Origin: Vermamoeba vermiformis
Lineage: Eukaryota > Tubulinea > Echinamoebida
NCBI GenBank assembly: GCA_045837725.1
Contig: JBEWZL010000200.1
Span: 186,001-250,000, forward strand
Length of the DNA stretch: 64,000 nucleotides
Direction of reading: 5' to 3'
The notes below the pieces were generated by a model. The model did not search any database, was not told the origin of the DNA, and saw only the letters and a list, made by a program, of their open reading frames with translations. Both the position numbers and the translations under genes were made by a program. Every line of letters starts with the position of its first letter. Position 1 is the stretch's first letter. Of this stretch, positions 25,494 to 37,600 are shown piece by piece.

Positions 25494-27505
25494 TTACGAA
25501 TCATCCGAATCATCCGAATCATTATCAGAGGAAGAGATCTCCGACACATCAGATCCTGATTCACTCACGCTGCTGGCACTCTCCGACTTTTGAACAGCAG
25601 GCTGCTCAACCTTCTTTTCGGACTCGTGGTCAGAAGACTCGCTCTTTTCAATTTCACTGCGAGCAGTCTGCGCTGGTGTCATTTGTGTCACTACTTGCGG
25701 AGCTACTTCCGCGCCTTTGGCCTCATTTTCGCTATCATCCGTGGAGCTCTTTTTGTTCGAGCTGACATCCTTCTCTGCTTTGCTGCTGACTATAATAAGG
25801 CAAGTCCGTTAAATAAGTATAATTTCTGAAATAGTCTAAAAATAGCAACTTACGTTTTTTATCGGAGGTCGTAGTTTGGGACATGCTTCCAGAATTAGTC
25901 GAGGCAGTATTTCCGTCGCGGCCTACAATAGGTAATAATAAGGATTAAATTCTATTATATGCGGCATATATAATAATTTTGGTAACGTACTGTTTTTCTT
26001 TCGGTAGCCGGTAATAATCTTTCTTTGGTAATACACCAAAATCAATCCAGCCGCTGTTATTCCGCAGTGGAACACAATTTCGATTACCAAAAGACCCTAT
26101 TTTGGGCATATTATTAGTTTTAAGACCAAAATTAAATTTGAAGATCTCGCGATCGGATTCAGTACGTACCCACCAATCGCCTGGCAACACATAGAAATGA
26201 GACTTGCCATGGAACCAATCTGATAAGAAGATATATGCAATAGCCACATATGAAGCCCAAGCTAAAAGTTTGTATTAGTATTTCCTTATTAGGAGAAACT
26301 GCCGATATTCGCCGACTTCTAATCTCATACCTGGTCGTTGATGCTGCGGCGAGACTTTACGAGCAATAGCAATTGCTGCGAGTATAGCCCACGAGCAACC
26401 TACTCCGAAGAATAGAGCTGAAATGACATCGATTACAATGAATAATGCGATGTACGCATCCGGTAACGGAGCTCCACTTGATCCACGGTCAAAAGCCTTG
26501 CTGACGCCAAAATACATTATAGCAGCTGCAACGATTGTTATGATAGCTACGTGGACTTTGATATTGCGCCAGAATCGTTGGCAACAGTTGCGCTGAGCTC
26601 GTTTTTCGGCTTTTTCTTCGTCGCGCGTTTTTTCACCGCGCTCTAATCTCGCTAAGTTCTCTTTAGTCTTATGGAGGCTAAATAAGTTCAAATGAGTATA
26701 ATTGTTACTTGTACATGACAACAAATCCACTTACGCGATGCACATCAGAATAATTTGGAACTGATAAACAGCGAGAATAGCAAGGGCTGCATCGTTAACC
26801 CAATGGAAAGACATCTCCAAGCCAAGAATAGCAGTGATATCGAACCCAAAGTACTTGTCTAAATTTGTACATTTAGAAAATCCATTCGGATCTGGATTTA
26901 AAAACCATCGAACTTACGCAATTGAGCGTGCGGCCACCATTGTACGAGTAACCATGAAATGGTAATATAAGTCAGCAAAATTTTGGTTTTGAGCTTCTTT
27001 GGCGCCTTTTTAACACTACTCGCGTATGTAATTATAAAGGCGAAGCCGGCGCCGAGCACAGCGCTTTCGACGAATAATACTATGTTGGCCACGACGATAT
27101 AGGCTACAAAGAAATTGATTAATTTGTGCTGTACATCCGGAGTTTAGGAATACGTAACGGTTCGTTTTCAAAGTTTCGAAACGCGAGAATTCATCGCTCT
27201 AATGACATAATATATCATATTCTACGAAGTTTTGAATTGTTTTGATGTGGCAAAGTTAAAATATTAAAGGTTTAAATTAAGTATTTAAAAAAAGCGGATG
27301 GATCTACCGTCTTACCAGTTGGAGGAGGCGCGGTGCCTGGTGGGTTCTCAGCTGCAGGGATAAAGAAGCCTCCCACGAATCCAGCGCACGCAAAGAAGAC
27401 GATAAACACCACTCGGATGGTGTTCTTTTTGCCCAAGGGACGACAGCCTGTCTTCTTTTTGGGATCATCTTTGGCATTAACACTCGATGACCGAGAGGTC
27501 TGCAT
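25494..27505 (-). CDS. Polytopic membrane protein (7-8 TM) with acidic Ser-rich cytoplasmic tail
   Basis: Eight exons on the minus strand: 27505-27316, 27113-26928, 26858-26735, 26677-26331, 26261-26170, 26096-25991, 25922-25854 and 25789-25494. After a basic N-terminus (MQTSRSSSVNAKDDPKKK) there are hydrophobic helices such as IRVVFIVFFACAGFVGGFFI, NIVLFVESAVLGAGFAFIIT, ILLTYITISWLLVQWW, IITIVAAAIMYFGV, a long IALFIVIDVISALFFGVG segment, SYVAIAYIFLSDWF and LLVIEIVFHCGITAAGLILV. A highly charged loop (LERGEKTRDEEKAEKRAQR) lies between the fourth and fifth helices. The C-terminus is a Ser/Asp/Glu tail ending SDDSDDS, a likely phosphorylation target. The layout suggests a receptor or transporter-like protein. 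No family recognised. Confidence 0.65.
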
Positions 27506-27937
27506 TGTGGTGTTCAATAATGACAATAAATTATAAACTGACGCCAACACTTTTTTTTTTGATTTAAGTTCACCGCCAGAAATTCCCAACTAATTCAAGG
27601 AATACTAAAATTTTAACAAGTCTAAAGTTTATTGTGCACCATCGTGTCACCTGGGTGTCATTTCTATCGAGGTGTAAGCGCATAAGTATAATGTTAGTTT
27701 TCCTTGAGGATGCAGCAAAGGCTTGCTGACTGGTATTAGACAGAGTCAAACTTGAATAGATTTTTCCTATACTTTCCTTTAATTGCATTAAGTACTCCGC
27801 AGACTTAGTCCGTATAACTTTGTTTTGATTTCAGCGGATTAGTAAATTTCGTTCACTTGAATCGACAACAGAACCAATCCAGTTTACATATGTAAACGAG
27901 TATATTTTTAGAATTTACGACGTTGTTTTGTCTGTTA
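27506..27937. other. Divergent promoter region
   Basis: About 430 bases between the divergently transcribed membrane-protein gene and the RNA-dependent RNA polymerase gene. AT-rich. Presumably carries both promoters. No distinct element recognised. Confidence 0.5.
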
Positions 27938-30900
27938 ATGGAGAGACCTGTCGGCCAGACAAGGAAAGATCTCACGGTGCGTACGCATCTCCTTTACTCT
28001 ACAGCGCAATAATTTAATTCTAATTATTTAAAATAATAATTTGCATATGGCGCTTGAGCGATGTTAAATCGGCCTTGTAGATATTTTTTTATTGTTTCTT
28101 TTATCGAGAACAGATTTGGCCTGTCATCGGGGACAAGTGCCACCGAACCACTTTAATAATATAATAATATCCTTTATATTTTTGGATTTATTCTAATTTT
28201 TGATAATTTTATTGATCCAGACAGACCAGCACATTTATTATCAAATCACCGATACTCAAATCATTCTCCGCGGCAAATACTGCTATTATATCAAAACAAA
28301 ATTAAAAGAAAAGAATTTTGCATGGAATGGCATTGAGCGTTATTGGGCTGTGCCTCGCGGTAAGCGACATCCGGATGCCACCTCTAAGTCCACAAACTAA
28401 CTTAAACTTGCTTAGGCACGCCTGAACATTGTAAAACAATAGAGCAATGGCTCATATCGGATGAGATTAAGGCTCTAAGTGACCCGCCAAGCAATGCTCC
28501 GTCACCTAACGGATCCAGCGTCGAGCTTGACTTTTCTGCATCCGCTCCACAACTAGGCGCTTTTAAAAATAATAACTTCGATCTTCCTTTGAAAATCGAT
28601 GAATATGTAGAGCCGAAGCGCCGTCAAATAACAGCCACCTTAATTCAACGTAAGTAGAAAAGTATTGCATCTACCTGCGTGTTTTAGTACTAACCAAATT
28701 AATATTATAGACGAGTACCTTAATAACGCCAAAGTCGCTGATGATAAGGCAGTAATATGGGTAGTAAGTATTTGTTTTGAGGACGTACAGATCCACATCT
28801 ATTTTTAGTCGCAAGAAAGAATATTATTCTGACGAGTCTTATTATATTATTATAGCTTAAATTGAACAAAGATACCAACGAGTACTTGCTCAAACTTGAG
28901 CGCGGCAATTTTACATTGAGAAAATACAAAGAGCACGTCAATCGGTTCTTAAAAGTGGAGTTTGGCAAAAAATTTGAGTAAGTGATTGGTAAATATGCGT
29001 ATTAGTATTAAGTAATATTATTAGCAACAAGTCTATTGAAGATGTAATTACGAATGGATTTATTTTGAATGGCCAGGACGAATATGAATTTTTAGCTTAT
29101 TCAAACAGCGGCCTGGTAAGCTTACTTTATTGCATCTTTACCGCAAATATTAATATATGTTATATAGAGGGAGAGTAAATGTTGGTTTTGGAAGGTAGAT
29201 CATCAAGCTGAAAGACTTTGTACTGCGATGGATCTGATCTCCGAACTTGGTTCTTTCGGCGATATTGCTGATATCGGAAAGTGTGGTGCGAGATTAGGAC
29301 AATGCTTTTCATCAACATTACCGACAATTTCAGTAGCGAGAAACGAGATTGAGGTGCGTGTAACGGATCTGATGCTCCGGTAGCAGATCTTGACTTTTTT
29401 TATTCATAGGTCATTCCTGATTATACAAATGATCAGTACTGTTTCTCGGATGGATGTGGTAGAATATCAGTATGTTACAGTAATCTAATTAAACCTCACT
29501 AATGACTTTTTTCTCAAGGCTGAAATGGCCACGCGTATTGCGAAGAGTTTGAATCTGGTCGACGATGCGCAAATCAACGAGGCAAGGAGTTGTATATCAC
29601 TAGTAGAGGCATGTATAGTACCTTCAGCGTTTCAAGTGCGCCTTGGCGGTGTTAAAGGTGTTTTGGTGGTACATCCGGCGTTACCTCAATTTAGAAACAA
29701 ACGAGTAGTACATATAGAAGGTAATTAGCAGTCATATATCAAATATGCACTAACATATGGTAGTACGGCCGAGCATGGTTAAATTTCAAACGAGTCCTAC
29801 AGGAAATTTAACGTTGGATGTGGTGACTTGGCCAGCAGCCAAATCAGGACGATTAAATCGTCAATTTATTCCGCTCTTATCGGACTTAGGCATTGATAAG
29901 AGCGTATTCACAACTCTAATGAATGAGAATTTGCAGGATATCAAGGAAATTTTAACAGATCGAGCGTAAGTTACTCTTATTGATTAAGAATTCTTTATTT
30001 TATAAATATCCTATTATAGGTCTGCCATCAGAAAATTGGCAAAACGTGCAACGACAGATCCGTTCTTGTTAGAATGTTTAATTGCGGGTCACGATATTCG
30101 AGATCCGCATATTTTTAAATCTCTCAATGATGTACGGTTATTCAAAGCCAAATCATTGCGAGATAAAACCAGTATACACGTGAGTTCTTTTATATTCATA
30201 ATATATTATCTGTTGTCCACTAATAGATTTTTTTCTTTGGCAGATCCGAGATTCGTGTAACGTGCTTGGAGTGGTCGATGAAACAGGGCTATTAGAGCCA
30301 GGCCAATGCTTCTTCCAACGCAAAAAGACATCAGATCCATCGCCACGAGTGCACACAGGCCCGTTACTAGTCGCGAAAAATCCTTCGTATTACAAGGGTG
30401 ACATGCGTGTTTTGAACGGCGTTGTCATACCACAGCTGAAGCACATCATCAATTGTATAGTATTCCCTAATCATGGGCCCCGACCTCACCCCGATGGTAT
30501 GTTATATATCCTATAATACTATCGTAGTGCTAATGAACAGCCTGCAGAGATTGCTGGTAGCGATTTAGACGGTGATCAGTACTTTGTTTGCTGGGACCCA
30601 CATTTGATACCCCACGCTACTGTTGGTATGTATTATAACTATAAGGCATACTATCTATATATCAATGCTTTGATCTAATATCTTGAGTACGCAGATCCGC
30701 TTATCTATTCAGTGAGTGCACCCAACAGCAACATTACAGACATTGTTAACGACAACCCCACTCAAATCACACTCGAGCAATATGAAGGCATCAAAAGACA
30801 CTTTCTGGCCAGTATTTCTGACTATGCTGTCGGAGATATTTCAAATTTTCATGCGAGTAAGTTTGACCTAGTTTTATATATCGCCTTTAATACCCTATGT

Positions 30901-32196
30901 CTAATATCTACTGTAGTTTGGACGGACTTGCATAGCAGTGATGATAAAAGGAGCATTGAGTTAGCGAAGATGTTTAGGTACGTGTGAAGTATGGCACGAA
31001 AGCTGGATCTGACAGATACTTAAATCCGAACAGCAAAGCAATTGACGCACCAAAGCACGGCATTGATTCGGATTTAAAGCGACAAATTAAGGCACTGAAG
31101 CCTGATTCAGCGCAAAAACCTGATTGGATGGGCGGCACTCGTATTTCAAACTCGGTATGTCATTCATTTTGTTGACACGTGTCAAACTCTTCGCTGATCC
31201 ACGGCAAGAGTGGATCTTGTTAGTTAGTGGCAAGTAGTGACCCGAACACGCAGTTGCTAAGCGTCTCGGGCACGACCACACTAACAAGAATGCACCGCTT
31301 CCCGTCCGATCAGCGAAGTTAAGCTTGTTCAGGCCTTCTTAGTACTGGGGTAGGAGACTACCTGGGAATCGGAGGTGTTGTGCTCTTATCTTTTTTACTT
31401 TTTGGGCCTAACTATTTTTTTTTTTTTGCTTTTGTGGCACGGGACTAGTTTTTACTTTTTTGCGTCCGGTCCCCTTTTTATTGAAATTTCTTACTAAGAC
31501 ATGCGTTGATAGGTCATTGGAGAGCTGTACCGTATCGCTAAGGCCGCGTGTGATGAGATGGAACAAGCTGTGCCGGATCCGACCTTCACTGATCCGGATC
31601 TGTTGCCTAAAAATCTACGCGCGACGCTTGCTTGGCGGGACCTCAAAAAGAACAATCCCGAGCAATGGGAGATGTTCACATATACTATTATAGAGAAAGA
31701 AGTCGTTGATTTTGTTAAAGCCATTGAATTTGCCGAGTCAGAATGCAAATCTTACGGCAAAAAAATGGCCAGCGTGCTGAGCATGGATCCAGCCACATCC
31801 AAAGCCAAAAAAGGTAATTTAGTCCGGAACTTACTTGTACCAATTATTAACGCATGTTATATAGGTCATTTATGGGATGCGGGTGAAAAAAGATTGATGG
31901 ATCCGCGCGATCGAATGGTGGCGAAAATCAAAGAAAAATTCTTGACGCAGTTTGAAGAGCACTTTAAAATTGAAGGCAATCCTACTCAAACACGCGATCT
32001 GAGACTACTAGCAGCCTCGGCATATTATTGTTACGTATATCTGATTCACCAGAAGACGTACACATTCGCTTGGATCCCGTTGAAATATTTGAACGAAGTG
32101 AAGAAAGCAGCAGCTGATATGCAAGAGAAGTACATTACTATTCCAAAGCATATATTGGAAGAGTTATTGGGTTGTAAACTGCAAACAAAAGATTGA
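27938..32196 (+). CDS. RDR: Eukaryotic RNA-dependent RNA polymerase (RDR/QDE-1 class)
   Basis: Eighteen exons, from MERPVGQTRKDLT at 27938-27976 to the last exon at 31865-32196. The polymerase core is clear: GKCGARLGQCFSST (29.28 kb), YCFSDGCGRIS, then VHTGPLLVAKNPSYYKGDMR, and the catalytic loop SDLDGDQYFVCWD (exon 30548-30625), whose three Asp bind the metal ions. A further conserved motif reads SKAIDAPKHG (31034). The enzyme copies RNA into double-stranded RNA to amplify small-RNA silencing, so Dicer and Argonaute are expected elsewhere in the genome. The N-terminal 100-150 residues are not recognised. The intron at 31155-31512 is exceptionally long and holds an entire 5S rRNA gene. The stop lies 54 bp from that of the convergent GST-like gene. 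Confidence 0.93.
31268..31385 (+). rRNA. 5S rRNA: 5S ribosomal RNA gene, nested in an RDR intron
   Basis: 118 nt. It has the eukaryotic 5S layout: the 5' end GGGCACGAC pairs with 3' GTTGTGCTC (helix I). The middle contains GTCCGATCAGCGAAGTTAAG, equivalent to the GATCTCGGAAGCTAAG loop, then the internal control region (AAGTTAAGC box A, AGGCC, and TAGGAGACTACCTGGGAAT as box C), which recruits TFIIIA and Pol III. It is followed 5 nt later by a T-run terminator. It lies wholly inside the intron between polymerase-gene exons 16 and 17, in the same orientation. One copy only in this window. Confidence 0.97.
31391..31396 (+). terminator. Pol III T-run terminator of 5S gene
   Basis: Six T residues a few bases after the 5S 3' end, with further T-runs near 31399 and 31422 as back-up. 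This is the standard simple Pol III termination signal. Confidence 0.85.
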
Positions 32197-32250
32197 TTCC
32201 GGAACCAAAACCATCTGCTTTTCTTATTCAACTACAGAAGTGCTCGAATA

Positions 32251-33382
32251 CTAAGGGAAACAACAATTATTGTGCTTTTGTTTAACTCGCACAAAGTCCT
32301 TGACGCCGCGGTGTTCTTGGTACATTCTCAAGACGTACTGAAAGAGCGAATTAGTTTCGTTACAAATTGTTTTTTTGCTAGATCTACCTGACCAGCGAGA
32401 CTGCTTCTGCACTCTTTGGTGAGAGTATACAATTCGAGAGGCAATGCTTCGGCAGCGAATTCAAACGAGTATCTGATATGTTCCATCTCTGGCGGCAGAA
32501 CTAATCCGTAGGCAAGAGATGCAAAAGCGATGTCAGCGGCAGTGAATGTATTGTTCAGCAAGTACTGGCGTCCATCTGAAAGCATCGCGTTAGTGCGTTC
32601 CCAAACTGATTTGACTTTTTCTATTGATTTTTTGGCTTCCGCTTCGGTGAGATCCAATTTCTTTGTCATCAAGATGATTGTGTACGGCTGCAATAATTGC
32701 GACAGATTGTACTCGTATTTATACTCGTAGTGTCGTGCAAATAGTGACGGAAGCACCTTTTGTCCCTTGGCAGTATGAAACATGTAGTAATAAAAGACTT
32801 TTCGACTGTGCGGTCCCATCTCATCATCGTAGTATCGTTCTAATTCATATACCTCTTTGCTCGGATACAGCCATGCATTTTTAGGGTTTTGCGCGCTTAG
32901 GTATTGCAAGATGGCACTATTTTACTGGTAAGTACTTTTTTGGAATTTACAGTATATTCGAAAATGATATACCTCGAGTGTTGAATAGTTCTATCAGGCA
33001 AGCGCAATATTGGCGTAAATGTATCACCACCACAGGAATAAAATGAAGTGAATGGCAGGTAGAGTATAGGAGGATGGGCTGACATAAAATCAGCAATTTC
33101 AAATTACTTAATATATTATTAATATTACTTACTCTCTTCAGTATAATTATTCCCATCGCATAAATCCAAAGCCCATCTTGCCTTCTCGCAATAATGGCTG
33201 AGTGTTATGGTGACTAAAGTCGGTCTGCTAGGTCTTCTGCCAAACCTTCCGAACACCAGCCCAATAAGCTGACTAGCCTTGATGATAATGAATAAGACCA
33301 AAACAATCAAATACTTAAAAGGTCCTATCATCGTCGCCAATTTCAGAGTAAAAAAAAATTGAAAAAAATTGACACCTGCCAT
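32251..33382 (-). CDS. Membrane-anchored glutathione S-transferase-like protein
   Basis: Four exons on the minus strand: 33382-33133, 33078-32973, 32916-32388 and 32337-32251. An N-terminal hydrophobic helix (IGPFKYLIVLVLFIIIKA) is followed by a thioredoxin-fold GST N-domain beginning VTITLSHYCEKARWALDL, with a Ser/Cys at the usual catalytic site, the cis-Pro region TPILRLPDRT, and HSSAILQYLS, the usual glutathione-binding SxAI strand. The C-domain includes YLLNNTFTAADIAFASLAY, the conserved N-capping box of GSTs, and ends with YVLRMYQEHRG. The anchor suggests attachment to ER or another endomembrane. A start at the internal Met before IGPF is equally possible. Confidence 0.8.
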
Positions 33383-33634
33383 TGCCGAAGAAAACGTGAC
33401 GCCCGGTTTGGGAGTATAACTTCGTGCACCAAGATATAATAATAAACGACCACGAGCGAGTTGGACATTCTTCCCGAGGCCGTGACTCGTCAGACATTGG
33501 TTCGAAGTTATCAGTGAATTTCTTCAATTCTTGGACTGCAGAGGAAAACTGATCTCCGCATTAAGGATTAATGAACTCTATTATTACTGTTAGGTAGTTA
33601 TACAATATAATATCCAGGGATATACATTCACAAG

Positions 33635-34290
33635 TTATTTTCGCAACCAACGGTTCTTGGGCGCATTCGGACCAGCAGGAGGAGCAGTGCGGAGCTGATT
33701 GACTTTGATTTCAATCGCCACATTGTAATCCACTTTGACTTCATCGCCAAAGCCCGGAATAGGGATCTTGCTCTTAGCTTTTGTGTCTTTCTTCAATTCG
33801 TTCACGGTCACCCACACATATTCATCGTCGACTTTCCAGGTACCTTCTCCGCTGCGAGTGAAAGATTCGGTTCTAGTCTCTGAATACTCGTGGTAGCTCG
33901 CTGTGCCATTGGCTCGCAACGAGACATCTTGCGTGTATTTCTCTGAAGAGCCTCCCTTGATGTACGTGTAGTCGCCAATAAATTCAGTTTTGCTGGGGGC
34001 AACTGCTGAAGTCGCTACTGGCTTCTAAATGAGACATATTTGAGATTTCGGTAAACGTAAAGTCGAATAAATAATTAAAAAAAAATCAATTTAGATTTAT
34101 GACATTAAGGCATTAAAATCGAATGCCTACAAGACGTCAAAATTACAATTAAATTAATTTGTGATTTGAAAATCTTTATATTCAGCATCAAAATCAAAAT
34201 TATTACTTTGGGTGCTTCAGTAACAACGGTCGTTGTGGTAGTAGTGGGAGTTTGAACTCTTAAAAGGTGATCCTTAGAATAATCTTGCAT
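33635..34290 (-). CDS. Hypothetical beta-rich protein, 5' end uncertain
   Basis: Two firm exons, 34290-34207 and 34024-33635. A Thr-rich linker (TPTTTTTTVVTEAPK) is followed by alternating strands with GDYTYIKGGSSEKYTQDV, SLRANGTASYHEYSET and GEGTWKVDDEYVWVTVNEL, resembling a small beta-barrel or lipocalin-like sheet, and a basic end (PKNRWLRK). Possible upstream coding exons (around 34315 and 34456-34560, frame VEKISRANTTINYFL) lack any ATG before the neighbouring gene, so I start at the first ATG in the Thr-linker exon. Function unknown. Confidence 0.45.
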
Positions 34291-34684
34291 TTCGGTTGGA
34301 GAAAATGACGGGAGATCTGCTTTATTCACTAGTAGAAAGATTAATAACCAAAAAAAATATAAGGATACATGATCGACGTCAAAATCTTGCAGGTCGATTA
34401 ACAAACAACAAAAAGAAACATGATCCCGATAAAAAATCAGTAATCACTCACCGGTTGGAAAGCTTGCTTCGCAAAATGAAAATTGTTAGTTGTGGCTACT
34501 GGCTCACGCAAGAAATAATTTATGGTTGTATTGGCACGAGAGATTTTTTCCACCTGAAATTTCCTTGCCGAAACCTGCAATAATAATCTAACAAAACTTT
34601 TGTAACGCACAATAATCGCGGATAGCTAGTCTTACAATAAATACGACGTGTCTAAAGCAAAAAACAGATCGATTTTATGACCTC
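34291..34684. other. Spacer between minus-strand genes, possible upstream exons
   Basis: Contains an open minus-strand stretch at about 34456-34560 with splice-like ends (donor GTGAGT at 34455), but no ATG lies between it and the NACHT gene stop. It may be an upstream exon of the beta-rich gene or non-coding. Confidence 0.3.
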
Positions 34685-37600
34685 TTAAGAGATGCCGACA
34701 GGTTTCAGCAAGTACAAGCCACCACTGCCGTCACCAATGGCCACTGTTTTGTTGTCAGCACATGCAGACACACAGCACAATCGCGCCATGCCCGCAAACA
34801 TGCAAACAATCTTCTTTGTCTTCGCGTCCCACAAGATGAAGGACGAGTCAGTCGAAACTGACATTAAGTATCGTCCATCGGGTGTGAAGTCAATGTCGGT
34901 CACTTCTTCGTTGTGCTTGACCATCGTTGCCAATTGCTTGGCGTTGCTCGTGTCCCATTCGATTAAAAGTCTGTCTTCACCACCCGAGACCAAGGTCTTG
35001 TCATCAGGGCTGAACACGAGCTTGTTGATGGTGCGCTTGTGACCGCAGAATGTAGCCACCTTGAAGAAGGGTTGGCCGTAGTTCTGTTTGCCGAGTCGCG
35101 TGTCCCACAGCTTAACTGTTTTGTCCAATCCGCAACTCGCCGCTCTCGTGCCACGGTGATTGAACGTGCAAGATGTAATGGGTGCACGGTGTCCGTAAAG
35201 GATACCCACGCACTGGAAGTCCTTGGTCGAGTCCCAGAGACGCAGTGTCTTGTCATCGGAGCAGCTCAGAATGAATCTGCCGTCCGGTGACCAATCGCAC
35301 CCATTGACATTGCCCGTGTGGCCTTCCAACACCTTGAAGCACGTGACTTGTCCGCTGTTGAAACCGGTCCAGACACGTAACGTGTGATCACGTGATGCTG
35401 AACACAAGAAGTTTCCATCGGGCGACCAGCGGACGCAGAAAATGTTGGACTGATGGCCGTCCAACTGCGTCAACTCTTTGCAAGTCGCAGTGTCCCAAAT
35501 CTTAATTGATTTGTCACGCGAGCCTGTCGCCACGAACTTGCCGTCCTTTCTGAAGTGGACAGCCAACAATCGAGCCTCATGACCAACAATCTCGACGTAG
35601 TCGCTGCTGGTCCAGACCTTGACTGAACGGTCGTATGAGCAAGAGGTGATTGTCTTGCCAGTATCATCGAACAGAGACTTGTAGACCGTGCCTGTGTGAC
35701 CAATGAAGACCGACAGAAGTTTGGCAGTCTTCGTGTCCCACAAAATGATGGTGTTGTCGTTGGAGCTGGACACCAATCTGCTGCCGTCAGGACTGAAGCC
35801 GACACTGCACGCGCAGTCCTTGTGTGCAGCCAAGGTCGCAATTTCTGTGTCAGTAGTCAAGTCCCACAACTTGACCAGTCTGTCACCACTGCCTGACGCC
35901 ATCATCGTGCCAGCATTGTTGAATGCCAAGCTGAATACAGGCTTTTGGTGACCTTCGAACGTTTTGATCACTGAACCCGAGCTGTGCGACCAAATAGTGA
36001 TGAAGAGATCCTCACCAAAGGTAGCCAATTGGTCGCTGTCAGTGGGCAAGAAGAGCACGCCCTTGATCGTCTTCTGATGTCTGCCCTGCAGTGTCGCCAC
36101 CAGTGAAGGGAAGGCAGGGTTTGAGACCTCATAGACACGCGTGATCTTGTCTTGGCCTGTGCCAGCAATGAATCTGCCGTCACGTGACCAATCGACGCCA
36201 AGCACCCAGGCCTTAGCGCCCTTGATGATTGCGACTTCTTTGCCGCTGTCAGTCTCCCAGATTCTCATGGTTCTGTCCAAGGAGCCGGACAGAATGTAGT
36301 TGCCATCAGGAGAGAACCTCACACCGGTGATGTCGTTCTTGTGGCCCTTGAGTGTTCTCAACTCTTCACCGGTGACAGCGTCGAATGTCTTCAACATTGA
36401 ATCCTCAGCGCCACTCACAATAATGGGCTTGCGTCCATTTGTTGCGGGTGTTCTGTCACATGAAGTTACGACTTTTTCGGAGGCCGTGATAGTCATAACA
36501 CATGGATTGGGTGTCTGAGGCTTGTTGATCCATTTGAACCATGGTCTGGTCTCCAATAGAGACTCGTATCTGTAAGCAGCTTGTTTGCACGGAGCAGAGT
36601 TGTTAGGCATTGATGCAGCCAATGAGTAAGTCAAGTCTGCGTATCTGCTCAACACGTGTGTTCGCTGCTGCACGAAAGCACGCCATTCTTCGATCTCGTT
36701 GAAGATCTTCTCGGGCATGGTGTCTTTCTTGGAGATTGCAAAGAAATAATCGGCCACCAGATCATAAGTCATTGCCATCTCACACTTGGACTCGATGAAG
36801 GCCAAGTTGCACAGTGTGTCGCGCAGTTTGGACCACACTTCAGCGACCGTCAAATGGTAAGGCAAAAAGCTCAAACCACGACGGTGACCAGCAGAGAACG
36901 AGTTGTCATCTTCCGGATCAGCTTTCATCTTGAAGTAGATGGCCAATCTCTCGTGAATCTTCTGCGTGAATGCAGTGCCGTCATTGGCGAAATATCTTCT
37001 CTTCACGGCTTTAGGCAGCTGCTGATGGAAGAAGTCGAGCACACCTTCTCCACTCTCGCCTGGCGGTCTGAGGTAAGACTGCAACGAGCGATTGAGCTTC
37101 GACCACGTAGTTTGTGGCAATGGTGTGCGCGGGTCCTCTCCCAACAAAGCAAGCATTTCGTTCTCCAACAGACCTCCACGTGACGCGGCCAAGAATGCCA
37201 TAGTTCTTTTGACCAAATCTTGACCGTGATCAGTCTCGAGTCGTTGCAACACTTCGTCAAACAGTGTGGGGACTGTTTGTGCCATGCCAGTGATGCGCTC
37301 TTTCAGCTTCTCGAACACACCAAAGACTCGCAACTCCTCGCAAGCCACAATCAAGTAGAGTGGCTTGTACGCGTCCTTCTTTTGGAGCAGGAGGCTCATT
37401 TGCTCCGGTGAAAGCTTCTTGCGATACTCCCACAAAGTGGTGCGCACGATCTCTTCTTGCTCGGCCTTGGTCAGTTCACCAACAAGAAGCTCTTGTCTTT
37501 CTCTGCGTGAGATGTTGTCGTACACGTCTCCTTTTAAAGTTGACACGACGACATGAACTCGTGAAGGGAAGAACTCGGGCAACCACTCCAATGTGTGCGC

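Noticed and set aside
28081-28141. Possible extra RDR exon reading IWPVIGDK
   Set aside because: It has an AG in front and a weak GT behind, but its phase would break the join to the next exon.
31173-31184. TGACACGTGTCA as a 5S-specific promoter element
   Set aside because: The same palindrome occurs in six other places unrelated to 5S genes.
36656-37183. 175-aa plus-strand ORF
   Set aside because: Lies antisense to the intact NACHT/WD40 exon. No domain and no splice support.
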